Below are positions 1 to 11,391 of a stretch of DNA of 55,985 nt, one piece after another. The position numbers were made by a program, and so were the translations under genes. Under the pieces are notes generated by a model. That model had not been told where the DNA came from. It worked only from the letters and a program-made list of their open reading frames with translations, and did not search any database. This DNA is from Cylindrodendrum hubeiense (taxonomy: Eukaryota; Ascomycota; Sordariomycetes; Hypocreales; Nectriaceae), in contig JAANBB010000266.1 of NCBI GenBank assembly GCA_014621425.1, forward strand, positions 1 through 55,985, read 5' to 3'. How positions within the stretch are numbered: position 1 is the first letter of the stretch; every line of letters starts with the position of its first letter.

Positions 1-672
1 GGCCCAGGGCGGTTCGCCATTCAGCGCTGCTGCCACCCCGCTGCTGCAGGACGCTACAGCGCCACCGACCCCCCTGTGAGGCAACCTGACAGCGTCGAGG
101 GCCGTGCAGGGCGCTAGAAGGAGTCGCTGGGTACCAATTGGTGGTTTTGGGTGGTTTTTGGGTGGTTTTGGCAGCGAACTGCCCAGTGCCGGAGCAGAGC
201 TCTCGCCTGGGGGCTGCTGATCGGCGGGGGTCAAGACCCAAAAATATCTCGTCTTAGTGCCGGTGCAGCGCAGCAAAGCCCCATCCTGGTTAGCGACGCT
301 CCATGGTCCATCTGATCCGAATGCATCCCATGATTGCCATGTCTCGCTCGTCATGTGTGCCATGGGCCCAGCACTTTTCTCGTTTGAGCCTTTGTTTTCG
401 TTTCTCGGACCCTTGGCCAATTTCTCCCTTCCATTTCTCTTCCATCCGTCACTTACACGCGTGGTTGTTTGACACGACCCTTTGCAACAGCCCTCGACGG
501 AGCATGCTTTGGCTCTAGCTCGCTCAGCCCCGCCACTCACCTCACCACTAACGCGCCCCCGTCTGGATGTCACCACCGCACTGGATGTCACCAACTTCCC
601 CACGACACTCCTCCAGTTGCCAATCCCACTGGCCGGCTTCACTGACCGATTGACCTACGTCAACAATCGACC
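1..672. other. Left-edge intergenic / upstream region of the lipase gene
   Basis: No gene is supported here. The stretch precedes the lipase start at 673 and probably holds its promoter and 5' leader. Short open frames in this region overlap each other and show no recognisable domain. A G/T-rich direct repeat lies at about 139-173 and is listed separately. Confidence 0.5.
139..173. repeat. Short G/T-rich tandem repeat (GGTGGTTTTG type)
   Basis: Three successive copies of a GGTGGTTTT(T)G-like unit are visible. The strand carries closely spaced GG and GGG runs, so a two-layer quadruplex is conceivable, but the runs are short. Confidence 0.55.
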
Positions 673-2693
673 ATGGGCTGGTTCTCGAGTAGTAAAAAGA
701 CCAAGAAGTCCTCTTCTTCGTCCAAGACCAAACCACAGGCTCCCCAAAAGCCATCGCTTGCGGCTCCTCCCAACGTCTACGCAAACCGCCCGCCACCACC
801 ACAACAGCTACCGCAACAACAGCTACCGCAGCAGCGACCACAACAACCACCGCAACCAAGGCCACTGTCGCGTCCGTCCCATCCCTACGGGCATCAATAT
901 GGAGCTCAGTCGCAACCGCAATTCCGGCCTGCTGGCTATCTCCCCGCGCCTTCAGGATGGACACCTCCGGTGCCGGCCTACCAACCGGTAATCGTGAACC
1001 ATCAGCATTACTACTTGGGAGGACAGCAGCAACCACAACCACACCCACCACCACAGTACCACGCTCCTCCAGCGCCAATCCCACCCAACCCATCGAGTCA
1101 AAACCTCCAGCCGCCGCAACAGCATGTCTACCAGCAACATAACAGCACACTCGGCCGGTTCACGGGCTCCATGGTCAACCTCACCAAAGACATCGTCCCC
1201 GCCATCCCCCAGCTTTACGACGACGGCCTCGCCGCCTGGCATGGCTGCACCCAGCTTGTCAGCTCCACTGCCACAAAGTACGACCAGGTCTACAATCGCT
1301 TCAACAATGTCATGACGCTCATCGACCACGAAAAGTGCGTGGGCAACGAGAACGATCTTTTCAACTGCATCTCAAACCCTAGCCCATCGCCACAATCCTC
1401 TCCGGACAACAGCCCGCCGCTGAATCAGGATCGAGGCTTTGACATGCCATCTTCAAAGCCCAAGAAGTCCTTGAAGCCGAAAAAGTCCCAAGCTAGTTGC
1501 GCTACCGCTGTCGTATCTGGCAACTACTTTTCCAAGGTCGAGCACTACGCCAATTCTAAGCTTCCTCGGGACCTCCCCCCGCTAGCACTGTATGCCTCGC
1601 CTTACTTTAACTCTTTGCTCTGGGTAATTGTGCTGACTCCACACTTTCTAGATACGTCCCAACCTGGCCCATCCTCTGCCTCGCCGCCCAGTTCTCCCAA
1701 CGCGTCTATGAGAGGCCTACCGGGGCCGAACTCGACGCCCACGTCTCGGGCGACTGGCTTACGGGCACCAAGGCCATGTGCATCAAATCGGTTCCCATGG
1801 ACGATATGAACACCATTGTCTTCGCCATCCGCGGCACCGCCACCTTCATGGACTGGGCTGTCAACCTCAACACTGCCCCCGTCAGCCCTCACAAATTCCT
1901 CGACGACCCAGGCAACCTGTGCCACGCCGGCTTCCTGTCCGTGGCTAAGAAAATGGTCAAGCCCGTCGCCGCACGTCTAAGGCAGCTACTACGGGAAGAT
2001 CCGTCCAGGTCCAAGTATAGCTTGTTGATCACGGGACACTCAGCTGGCGGTGCTGTGGCTGCGCTGTTGTATTCGCACATGTTGGCTGAAACCAAGGAGG
2101 CTGAAAGTGAGCTTAACATCTTGACCGGATGTTACAGGCGGATCCATTGTGTGACGTTTGGAACGCCCCCGGTGAGCTTGCTGCCATTGACAAGGCCCGA
2201 TCGACCGAACCTGAGAAGCAGCCTGTTTTTGAGCTTTATTAACGAGGGCGATCCTGTGGTCCGAGCCGACAAGGCATACATCAAGAGCCTCGTCGAGCTC
2301 CTCACTTCCTCCCTGCCACCCATATCCCTTCCCAAGCCGAAGGAGCAAAGAGGAAGGAAGAGCTCATCCGACAGCAAAAAGTCCCGATCAAAGTCAACGT
2401 CCAAGTCCAACACCCGATCGGTATCCCCGTCACGACCACGATGGAATGTCCCCCCTTGCACTCTGAGCAACGCCGGTCGCCTGGTGATCCTCCGCTCCGG
2501 TGATCCCAAGGCCCGGCCCAAGGACCGCAAAACGGTGCGAGAGCGCCTCAACGAGGGCGTCGTGGCTGTGACGTGCCATGACGAGCAGGTGCGCGGCGTC
2601 ATTTGGGGCGACCCCGTATGCCACCTGATGAGCCTCTACGCTGGCCGAATTGAGGCTCTTGCGGTGAAGTCGGTGACCGGAAAGGGGCGCTGA
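673..2693 (+). CDS. Class 3 lipase (alpha/beta hydrolase) with Pro/Gln-rich N-terminal half
   Basis: Two exons, 673-1589 and 1652-2693, joined by a 62 bp intron (GTATGC donor, TAG acceptor), give 652 residues. The first ~190 residues are low complexity: a Ser/Lys start, then many Pro and Gln. The hydrolase domain follows, with the nucleophile elbow GHSAG (Ser about residue 436), the oxyanion-side segment FAIRGTATFMDW, an acid in EGDPVVRADK and a C-terminal His in VCHLMSLY. These match the Lipase_3 family, which hydrolyses acylglycerol or phospholipid esters. There is no signal peptide, so a cytoplasmic or membrane-associated enzyme is likely rather than a secreted lipase. A Lys/Ser-rich insert lies between the acid and the His. 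The start is an in-frame ATG followed by a Ser/Lys tract. Substrate unknown. Confidence 0.88.
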
Positions 2694-2717
2694 AGCGACA
2701 ATGGTTGAAGGAATGCC

Positions 2718-2790
2718 AAGCAACAAGGAAGCAAGTAACAAGGATACAAGCAACAAGGGTACAGACAACAGGGATATAAGCAACAAGGAG
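2718..2790. repeat. 15-bp minisatellite in the 3' region of the lipase gene
   Basis: About five 15-bp units of the form AAGCAACAAGGATAC begin 25 bp after the lipase stop. Units start at 2718, 2733, 2748, 2763 and 2778; the last is incomplete. Copies differ at a few positions. It lies outside the coding region, probably in the 3' UTR. Confidence 0.75.
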
Positions 2791-3030
2791 TTTTCAAAAT
2801 GGGATTGAATATAACAGATCACGGCCAACTTACGACGAGAAACGAAACGCGGCGATATATATACCTGTACTTTGGGGGTGTTTGATTTGTTTACGATACC
2901 ATGGGATAAGGGGTGCGCTTGCTTGGCGTTGATGAAATTGCCTTACTACTACATAAGTGCCAAGATGACCATCAAAAAATAACAATTATCGCTATCACCT
3001 GTTTTATTCTTACAAACTCTTGTCTTGTAT

Positions 3031-4110
3031 TTAGCTTATCTCCCCCTCTTCCAGGTCTCCTCCTAACACCAGACACCTCACTTCGATACTCTCTCGCAGC
3101 CGACCTTCCGAGGCCTGTGACACAATGTCCCCCTCTGGATCGGTTTCAACCATTTCGAATGATGCGTGAGCGCACCGGCGGCGGCGGCCATGTGAGTCCT
3201 TTACCGAGTCGAAGCACTGAATCATCCATACATCCGTCGTCTCCATGGCGCTCAGGTACCAGAATCGAAAGTCAGTCATCCCCCTGTACCTGCAGTGGTA
3301 TGTTTCCCCCTCGCGGTGTGGGTAGATGTGGTCAACCTTGATGAGATTCTCCTCCTCGACAGAGGGAGATTCGGCAAGACACAGGGGGTGGTCGGTGATA
3401 GGCCCGCGAAGGGGCCTCCATACGTTGATGATACGAAGACGCAGTTTCCCCTGTTTTACAGCTTCGGTTTGTTTTTCTGGGAGGAACTGCTGGGCGCGCA
3501 GGATTGCTGCTCTGGCGCTCTGATCGACATGGACCTTTTTCACCGGGCGGTTTAGCTTTGCAGTTGCAGATGCGCGGCGGATAGTGCGATCGAAAACGAA
3601 GACATTCTGGGCGCCGGGAACATGGGTTAGGATCAACTCGCGCGCGGCGAGAGAGTAGGCCGCCTGGACCTGGTCATCATCGGAGAGATCGACGCCAGGG
3701 GGTTGAGGCTGTAACCTCAGCAGGGCAAAGGACTCGATGGCGAGGCGGAAGGTTGCACGATTCGGGTGCCGGCGAACATCTCGGATAAGTACGAGGTGGC
3801 TGGAACAGGGATAGTTCTTGAAGCCGACGCCGTTGGACTCGGTGACTGTGAAGACGGGTCTCTCATTGTTTGGAGGCGGGGAAAAGAAATGCAATGGGCG
3901 GATGACGTCGCCGCCCTGGGGGAGGCCATCATGGCTTTGGTCAGGTGTGATACGTCCATTGTTCTGGTCAAGGGGTTGATGACCGGCTTCTGCATCTGCA
4001 ACGCCAGCCTGATCAAGGAATGAGGCTGAGACGGGCGTTGGCCTAAGTCCTCCACCTCCCTCCAAGCCATGGTTGCGCAATGGTCTTAGGGCTGGCGATG
4101 GTTCCGACAT
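3031..4110 (-). CDS. AsaB/CmcJ-like non-haem iron oxygenase (hydroxylase/desaturase family)
   Basis: A single uninterrupted frame of 359 residues starts at an ATG at 4110. The fungal family of AsaB- and CmcJ-like proteins (GA4-desaturase/cephalosporin methoxylase-related) is recognisable from INVWRPLRGPITDHPL (about 228-242), the GETYHCRYRGMTDFRFWY segment (268-285), CFDS, HASF (about 315) and RESIEVRCLV (339-348). The HVD at 194-196 and His 315 fit the usual metal ligands. Known members hydroxylate, desaturate or methoxylate small molecules, often in secondary metabolism. The N-terminal ~70 residues are poorly conserved and rich in Gly, Pro and Gln. No neighbouring PKS, NRPS or terpene enzyme is present, so this is an orphan tailoring-type enzyme and its substrate cannot be inferred. 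It is convergent with the lipase and divergent from the ankyrin gene. Confidence 0.85.
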   Translation of the reverse strand: MSEPSPALRPLRNHGLEGGGGLRPTPVSASFLDQAGVADAEAGHQPLDQNNGRITPDQSHDGLPQGGDVIRPLHFFSPPPNNERPVFTVTESNGVGFKNYPCSSHLVLIRDVRRHPNRATFRLAIESFALLRLQPQPPGVDLSDDDQVQAAYSLAARELILTHVPGAQNVFVFDRTIRRASATAKLNRPVKKVHVDQSARAAILRAQQFLPEKQTEAVKQGKLRLRIINVWRPLRGPITDHPLCLAESPSVEEENLIKVDHIYPHREGETYHCRYRGMTDFRFWYLSAMETTDVWMIQCFDSVKDSHGRRRRCAHASFEMVETDPEGDIVSQASEGRLRESIEVRCLVLGGDLEEGEIS

Positions 4111-4743
4111 TGTTCAGATGAGTGAGTTGACAGGCTGCAAGCAAGTTGGTTTTTGTCGTCGTCGCCCTTTTCCCGGGAAAGGAAAGACGGCTCACCGAGA
4201 CTGATAGACTGAGAGAGTGCTTGGCTGATAGACTGACTGGTTGACAGACAGACCGGCTGGTAGATCTCCCTCTTGGGCTGGGGCTCAAGACCGCGTGATC
4301 GGGTTGTCTACCCGTATTTAACAACGCCCATCCATGATGCCAGCACGGCACAGCCCAATCAAGCCAGCCTGGTTTGTGGGAGTCGATGACCTCAGGCGAA
4401 GCCTCGTTGCACAAGTCCGAATGTGCGCCCCCCCACGGATGAGCCTCCAGCTCAGTTGCGTCGGCGTCACTGTTTGTACCCCAGCACAGCATCAGTGTGT
4501 CCCAGGTTTGCCAGTCTGCCAGTCTGCCTCTGCGTATCGCGGCACTGCGTCTGCACATCCCCGTGGCTCCTTGGGGGTTGCTTCGCTCGCAATTGCCGGT
4601 CGCAACCCGGTGTGGGAGCGCAGACAGATGCTGCTCACACGTTTCGGCCGTCGGGCGGCGATTGGTGCAGTGCGCTCATCCGCCCCGACCCCTCTCGCCG
4701 GTTGCGTCCGTGTTGGATCATGATTGTGCGAGTCTGTCGCCGA

Positions 4744-4792
4744 CTCGATGGGCGACTCGATGAGCAGCTCGATAAGCGGCTCGATGGGCTGC
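4744..4792. repeat. Degenerate short repeat around CTCGATGGGCGA
   Basis: Four CTCGAT motifs spaced 12-15 bp apart with related flanks (ctcgatgggcga, ctcgatgagcag, ctcgataagcgg, ctcgatgggctg). Non-coding context; no function inferred. Confidence 0.5.
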
Positions 4793-5232
4793 GTTGCCTC
4801 GTGATTGAGGCCCCGTCGTCCGAGAGGCTGTTGCTTTCCTCCACTCCATCTTGCTTCTCCGCGGTCATGCTGCCGCCGTCTGACTGGCCGCCGACCCAGT
4901 GATCGACTGTTGCTTTTGCCTGGTAGTGCCAGTCAACCAGTGAATGGGAATCGAGACTGGACACGCTGGCTGTATTACAGACCACTACAGTATTACAGAC
5001 ATGAGGTAATACTCCTCCCTTGCGGGCATCATCCGCGCCGCCCCCGTGCGTGGCTGTCGGGCTTTTTCCATGCCACGCCAGCTCTCGCTGCAGCTTCCCT
5101 GCCTCAAGCTTGTGCTCCCAAAGTCAATTCGACCCAGCTCCCTGTCTTCTTGCATGAGATAGACGGCTCCTGCTCAACTAGCTGCATGTACCCCACGGGA
5201 TATGGGTACCTTCCTACTCGGGCGCCTGCATA

Positions 5233-5270
5233 GGCAGGTAGACAGGCAGGTAGACAGGCAGGTACCTACC
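5233..5270. repeat. Short tandem repeat AGGTAGACAGGC
   Basis: Three AGGTA-headed copies follow one another, the last turning into the palindromic GGTACC and its inverted flank CTACC. Intergenic. Confidence 0.55.
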
Positions 5271-6035
5271 TCATGTATCGAGACACGGTCGTCTCGGCAT
5301 GCCAGCCTTCTCCCATACCTGCCTTCCCACCCTCCTTCCTACTTGGGGGCTTCCCGAATGGTCTTCCGCGAAGTCGGCTGCTCCAGCCCGATGCTGTGAG
5401 TAGTATCTGGAACCGGGGAAGCCATGACGGGAAGCATGGTGCGGCTCCAGTTTGATGGGGGGCGGCTCTTGCTCGACAGTGGCATCAGCCGATGGCGGCG
5501 TTAACAACGCCCGTTGTGTGAATCATTGAGCCAGAGCGAGACAAAACCATCTTCTTTCTTTCACGTCTTCTCTTGGCCTATTCCCGACTCTCCCTTCTTC
5601 GCTCAGTGTCTACCTCTACCTCCTGCCTCTGCCTCTTTCAGCTTGGCTCTGCCCATACTCGACTTGGGAAGCTGGCCTCCACCCATTGCCCAGCCCTTCA
5701 TTCAACCGATGCCAAACAGCAATTCTCGCAGCCTTATTCCTCCACTGTGGACGTCTCATGACGGCTATTCGACCACCCCGTCCGCCTTACCTAGTTCTTT
5801 GGGTGCCAATACAGACCACCTTCTCTCCCTGATTGCCCAGCTGGGCGGCCCTCCGACCCGATGCGCCCGTCCGACTGCCCCCGAATGGCTCCCCGAAGCG
5901 CTCCCCAAATGACGACCCTCTCGGGCAGCGACGTCGAGATGGGTTCGGCGATCGAGGTTTCTGACACGACAAGAGCATTGCTTTTGGTCCGTTTACTGTG
6001 GCCTTGAGCTTTGGTTTTGACCCTTGCTGACAATC

Positions 6036-8418
6036 ATGGAGGCCGCTGGAGCCGCGATCGGGGCATTTTCCTTGATCATCCAACTCGCAGAGCGTGTCGA
6101 GTCGCTCCGGGCGTTTTGTAAATCCTTCAAGGATGCGCCACAAGATGTTTCCGAGATGGGCCAGTGTCTCTCAGAGCTCCGCACGCTGCTCAAGGAGAAA
6201 GCCAACACCCAACCCATGCCAAGTCCGGCCCTCAATGCCACACTTCTGCGTTGCGATCGCCGCATCAAACCCCTTGAGACTCTAGTCGCGAAGCTTGAAC
6301 CGGGTTTCAAGTCGCGTCACAAGAGGGTTCGAGTGTGGACTAGATTCGCCGCCACCCAGAACGCCGCACACGTCAAGAAGCTCCGGGATGAGTTGGCTGA
6401 TGCCAAACTCGACCTCATTCTTGCAGGCCAGGCCATGTCCAGGTACGTTTCTATAATAGCCCATATATCAACTCGCCCCATTGACTATTCTCAGTGGGTC
6501 CAACCAGGGTATCTATCCTACCATCCATAACACCCTTGAAGGCTTCGATTTCAGTCAGGGACATACGGCCTCTACACTCTTGCCCCCTACATCTCTGCCC
6601 GAAGAACAGCTCTCACAAATCAATGGCCATCTCTCTGAGATTAACTCCCAAGTCGCCGACCTGCGAAATGCGTTTCCAGAATGGAGACAGGGTCTGCAAC
6701 TGCCCATGGTCAAGAATGGCATGAACATTCTCGTCAAGCAGGCCTTCCAGGATGCTCTTGGGTCTGAAGAATTAAAGCAGGTGTTGCACAGCATGCTACT
6801 GTCAACCATGGGATCTAACGATGAGAGCCCCAGCGATACGATTCCTGAAGATAAACAAAAACCCACTGTCAAGACTAAAGAAATGGCAAACAGTTATTAT
6901 CGACCATCTCCTTCTCGAATCTGCGAGAAAGAGTACTCTTCAAAGTGGACCAGTTTCTTTGGTACCGTCTACTATCGTTCTCGGATTGTCCGATCTGGTG
7001 TCGATGGCGAAGATTACCGCCAATACCCTCAGAGAGAGCTCGAGTCATCTTGGATCATCGTGCCATCAAGCTGGCTCCTCCATACTGCATACTCGTACCA
7101 AGTTGTCAAGTCTACACGAGGTTGGAATCAGAACATCCAGACCTACACCGTTGTCCCACATAACGCCACCATCTTCGATTATGCAGTCAATGGCGATGTC
7201 AATGGCCTTCGAAGCCTCCTTGTCTCCAAGGCCGCGAGCCCCAACGACTGCGATGCAGAGGGGTACACCGCACTGCACCGCGCTGCTGCTCTTCGACACA
7301 CGGAGTTCTGTCGTCTTCTCATCGAAAATGGCGCCAACGTAAATGCAGCCGGTTTTCTCACCGGCGAGACTCCCCTTCATCACTTACCCGTCAATCGGTC
7401 TCGAACTCAAGCCGACAAGCTATATGACACTCTCTATCTTTTAGTCAAATCAGGATCGGACCCAGAAATCCAGGATAGTCGCCGCCAGACTGCATACGAC
7501 GCTTTTGAAGCCTTCTTCAACTGGCCAGGCCGCATCAAACTTCGCGAAGTCATGGCCGAGTGTCTTTCCTGGCTACAAGGAAACACCTGGGAGACAGATG
7601 CTCAGCAGAAAGCACGCACCCAAGTCATCGGCAAACTTTACAACGGCATGGACATCGATTCCGCTGTCGAAAGTCTTGATGCCTGTCTCAAGCCAGATTC
7701 CAATCCGGCGACGGCCTTAGCAGCATGCCCACGCAGCATTACTTCGCGCTGGAATCCCCTCCACGTCATGAACCACTTCCGCGTTGAGCCCGTCTGGCAC
7801 CCCTGGTCGAAGAGTACGATCTTCCAACAGAAGGGAATCTGGACCCAGGCCGTATCACGGGCCATTGAGCTGGGCGTTGACCCCCATGCCATGGACTTGG
7901 AGGGATGTACACCCACCATGCTAGCGCTTCGCAGCCTCTTCACATTCCATGTTTGGCAGAAGGCGCTTTTCACATTGGGCTACGACCTCGATGAGTTTGT
8001 CGCCAAAGAGTTTGCAGATTGTGAGTCCGTCCGTCAAGACGGTTGGAGTCCCGATGCACTGCGCTACCTCCTAGGCGTGCCAACAGAAAATCTCTACCTC
8101 CACGGTGACGCCTGGCGCGAGGTTCCAGAGTTCATCTTCTTCCAGGACTGCGGCGGCGCAGATGGACTCTACGTCCGAAGCTGCTGGTTCCAACTTCTCG
8201 ATGTCCTCAAGCACAAACAGGTGCTTCCTACGGGTTGGCAAACCCTGGCGCTCCCACGGAAGTTCTGTCGTCATCGGGAAGTCATGTACTGGAACAAAGA
8301 GCGAGGCTTGCTCGTTGATGAGAGACCCGTGGGGGGCGCCACGATTGAAGTCTTGGGGCTTCCAGGTAGAGACCTAGTTCAAGAGCTAGGCCAGCTGGGC
8401 GTTGTCTGGCATGAATGA
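6036..8418 (+). CDS. Ankyrin-repeat protein with fungal STAND-type N-terminal domain
   Basis: Exons 6036-6442 and 6495-8418, separated by a 52 bp intron (GTACGT donor, CAG acceptor), encode 776 residues. Residues 1-130 (MEAAGAAIGAFSLIIQLAER..., then a helical, Leu-rich stretch) resemble the N-terminal helical domain found at the front of fungal STAND/NLR-like proteins. Residues about 358-480 contain ankyrin repeats (DAEGYTALHRAAALRHTEF, GETPLHHL, DSRRQTAYDAF) and a later ankyrin-like unit lies near 590-620 (MDLEGCTPTMLAL). No Walker A or NACHT/NB-ARC module is visible between them, so it is a truncated architecture compared with full NLRs. The chosen ATG is the first one in frame. A role in self/non-self recognition or signalling is only an inference from architecture. 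Confidence 0.8.
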
Positions 8419-9138
8419 CACATTTTTGCCCTCCCTGTACTAAGGTTCCTATTGTGAGGAGTTTAATAACTTTCTGTTTTCGGTTACTACGAGGCGTCTT
8501 GCTCACGAAAAAGTTGACACGATTACGGTGGGTTACATTGCTCATCGGTTCTTTTTGTTGTCCCTAAAACAAACCGATTAATGCGGGTGCAATGGGCTCA
8601 TGTTGGTAGAAGCAAAGTTTGTTAATGAAGATTTGCATTCTCCTATCTATTGGTAACGCCGGGAGCTATCCCGTCGCATTCTGTCCTTTAGGGCACCAGA
8701 GGCCCCGTGGCTTTAGTTGCCTTCCAATCCCTTCCATTCCGTTTCTTCGCCTTTCCATCTCTTGATATCAAGGGTCCAAACCCCTTGTTCCGTTCCCAAA
8801 TGCACCAAAGCGATACAGGGATACACGAGACTCTCATAAAATCTCAGTATACACAACCCAAACTCCGACACCCCAAATGAATCCACTAAGGGGTGCAGTA
8901 CATGCATTCAAATCGACGTAGCAAAGGCAAAAGACTCAAGAAAAGCGACACATGGCGACGCCACAATCTTGGTGTCATAGAAGCAGTCAAGTTGTGGCGG
9001 TTGAACTCCCCCTTTTTGATGATGACAGGTATGAGTAATGACAAAGGAAATGGTGTAATGTGACAGTGGGTCTTTGAGAGCCAGAGGTAGACGATCAGCG
9101 TTGTGGACGCCTTAAAGAATTCCGCAGTTGACGGTTCT
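8419..9138. other. Convergent 3' region between ankyrin gene and Zn2Cys6 regulator
   Basis: 720 bp lying between two stop codons that face each other; AT-richer than the flanking exons and probably made of the two 3' UTRs. No gene or repeat is supported. Confidence 0.55.
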
Positions 9139-11391
9139 TCATCGTATCGCCCCGAAATCTATATCGTTGGGGATGGGATTCATCCCGGTCATGGTTGTTC
9201 CAGCATCAGATCCGGCTCGTTGAAGCCCCTGGAAGTCGCCGACTGTTCTCATGGGTGGTTGGCCCTGGAGCTGGAAGCTGCCTTGCCGTTGTTGTGCTTG
9301 GCGCATATTGTACATCCCATTCATTGAATGGGAGGCAGGCATCGCCGCAGTGTTCATCGGTGGGTTGTGTATGCCTTGTGACGGCATGTTGGCTATTTGG
9401 GGTTGACAGATTCCTTCATGACCCGGATTCGCCTGTTGGGCCAGGTGCTGGTTCTGTATCCCATTCAATGGGTTCGGCTGTCCAGTGTTGCCCATGGGAC
9501 TCATCACTATGTCAGGCATTGGGGTACAAGCAAAGCCGTTCATGTTGTGAGGATACTCTATCCCAGGTGACATAACACTAGGCGAGCTGACAAAGGAGCC
9601 GTTGATGTCGGCAGCTTGTTGGGCGACGGGAGGGGTTCCATTCGAGGGATTTGAGTTTGCTGACTCAGGTGTACCACCAGCCATGTCGATCGAGTACTTC
9701 TTCTCGTACTCATCGACAGAGTACTTCTGGTTATACTCAGGCTCCATCGACATCTGCATCTGAGGTGGAGGCTGAGCCATGCCAGCATTGCCGAAGCCAT
9801 CAAAGATGTCAATGTTGGCGATGTTGGAGTTCTCAGGGGCGTTCTGAAGCATGGGGTTGGCCAGACGAGGGAGAACCTCGGTGACCTTGCTCAAGAGCAG
9901 GGGGAGGAATCGATAGTCGCCATTTCGAGTGATGGCGACGATGCTCAAGAGCTGGTTGAGATACTCACGGGGTCCAACCGCGAATGGATCGCGTGATGGA
10001 GGCTGGGTGGCGAGAAGATCCGTCATGGAGTAACAAGTCTCAATCAACTTCTCAATCTATTACTGGTTAGTGTCAAATTTATTAATCGGGATTGAGGAAC
10101 GTACCAATCCAGAACCAAGAAGTTCCATGCCTTGACTGGGGAACTGCGATGCCATGTTCATGAGGAGTTCGCGGGACATATCCATGGGATACTGGAAGGA
10201 AATAGAGTCTTCTCCAGTGCCGTTGATGGTTCCGTTGTTGAGCTGCCAAGAGGTGTTCTTGAGCCACTGCTGGTTTGTTCGGAGGTCGGTCAAGTTAGAG
10301 TCCTGACACATATACGACTGGACAAGGTCGTTGAGCTGCTTCTGCAGGCCTGTGATGTGTTGGGCGGAGAGGTGGCGACGAGCCTTGTTCCAGGTGGCGG
10401 TGAAGGCATCATCAAAAGGTCGGTAGAGGTTGACCAACATGATGAAGCCGTTAAGCTGGTGAGCAAGGGGGTCTGTGGGATCATCACCAAGGGTAGGGGG
10501 ATGAATGGTAGCCTGGAGAGTCAATGGTCGGTGGCGTTGGATAGCATAAGCTCTTAGAATCATGTCAGCTCTTGTCCATCAAAAGTGCGATACATCAGTC
10601 CAAACATACCTCTCAATCACAAGGAACAGCCAAAAGAGGCGTCGTCGTCGCGTAGCCTCCGCAGCATCGAGCTGCATGTAATGCTCTTCCTTGTTCATAC
10701 CAGCCATGTGGATCATGGTGGTGGCCTCACGCAGAAAGTACCAGGCCTTCTCGTGCAACTCCATGCCGTAGTAGCATCCGAAGATGAAGAAGTTGGTTGC
10801 CAGCACATTGAGGTTGATGGAATCCTGGTACTCATAGCCCTTACGAACACGGAGGGCCTCCTCGAGCAACAACTGGCTGGAGATGAGGGTGGCACCTGGG
10901 TTCATGTCGAGGTTGTAGGGGTCGTTGGCGGGCATGGTCATGCCGGGCTGGAGCATGATGAAGGCGCAGAGTGAGGTCATCAAGCAGTACGCGTCTCGAT
11001 TTTGCTCCATGTACATCATCTGCTGCTCAATCTGGCGGCGATCGAGGATGGGGAGTTGTGGGTAGAGGTTGTCGAAGAAGAAGGTGACGCAGTCCTTGAC
11101 CAACTCGGTGGAGAGAAGGCCAGGTGTCGGGGTCAACCCAGAACTTGCGGGTGAGCATGCGATGCCGTTGATTCGGTTCTGGACCTTGGCGGAGAGACTC
11201 GTCTGTCGCTGGGTTTCGCGCAGTTCGCTGATGACCTTGGCGCGGGAGCCCTTGGGGCCCTTCTTCTGAGGGATGGCATTGTAGGTGCACGAGAGCTGGG
11301 CGGCTGAGCAGTTTCGGCACGGGTTGATGCCGTCGCACTTGACTTTGCGACGATGACAGGCGTCACAGGCCCTCTTGACGGCCTGTGTCAT
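9139..11391 (-). CDS. Zn2Cys6 transcription factor with fungal middle homology region
   Basis: Three exons on the minus strand, 11391-10610, 10552-10105 and 10056-9139, with introns of 57 and 48 bp, give 715 residues. The N-terminus carries a complete binuclear zinc cluster: Cys 9, 12, 19, 25, 28 and 35 with spacing 2-6-5-2-6, followed by a basic linker (QKKGPKGSRAK). The middle part holds the fungal regulator homology region, including RRRRLFWLFLVIER|AYAIQRHRPLTLQ across the first splice junction. The C-terminal third is rich in Met, Asn, Gln and Pro, typical of an activation domain. The frame stays open upstream of the ATG at 11391 but has no earlier ATG. The RHRPLTL block recalls regulators of carbohydrate use (AmyR/maltose/COL-26 type), a weak hint only. 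It acts in the nucleus. Confidence 0.9.

Larger units (their letters stand above)
4111..6035. other. Divergent intergenic region between oxygenase and ankyrin genes
   Basis: About 1.9 kb with no supported gene; it must hold both promoters. It contains several short direct repeats: two CTGATAGACTGA copies near 4199-4236, CTCGAT-containing repeats at about 4744-4792, and AGGTAGACAGGC repeats at 5234-5265. All open frames found here are short and mutually overlapping. Confidence 0.5.

Noticed and set aside
548..1150. Minus-strand frame of 200 codons opposite the lipase exon
   Set aside because: It is the antisense of the Pro/Gln-rich lipase N-terminus; its Val/Ala-rich composition mirrors CAG/CAA/CCA codons.
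1624..1651. Alternative 28-bp intron (GTAATT to TAG) in the lipase gene
   Set aside because: Too short for fungal splicing; the donor at 1590 gives a 62-bp intron and keeps frame.
2717..2828. Repeated Leu/Val/Ser-rich peptide on the minus strand
   Set aside because: Produced by antisense translation of the 15-bp minisatellite after the lipase stop.
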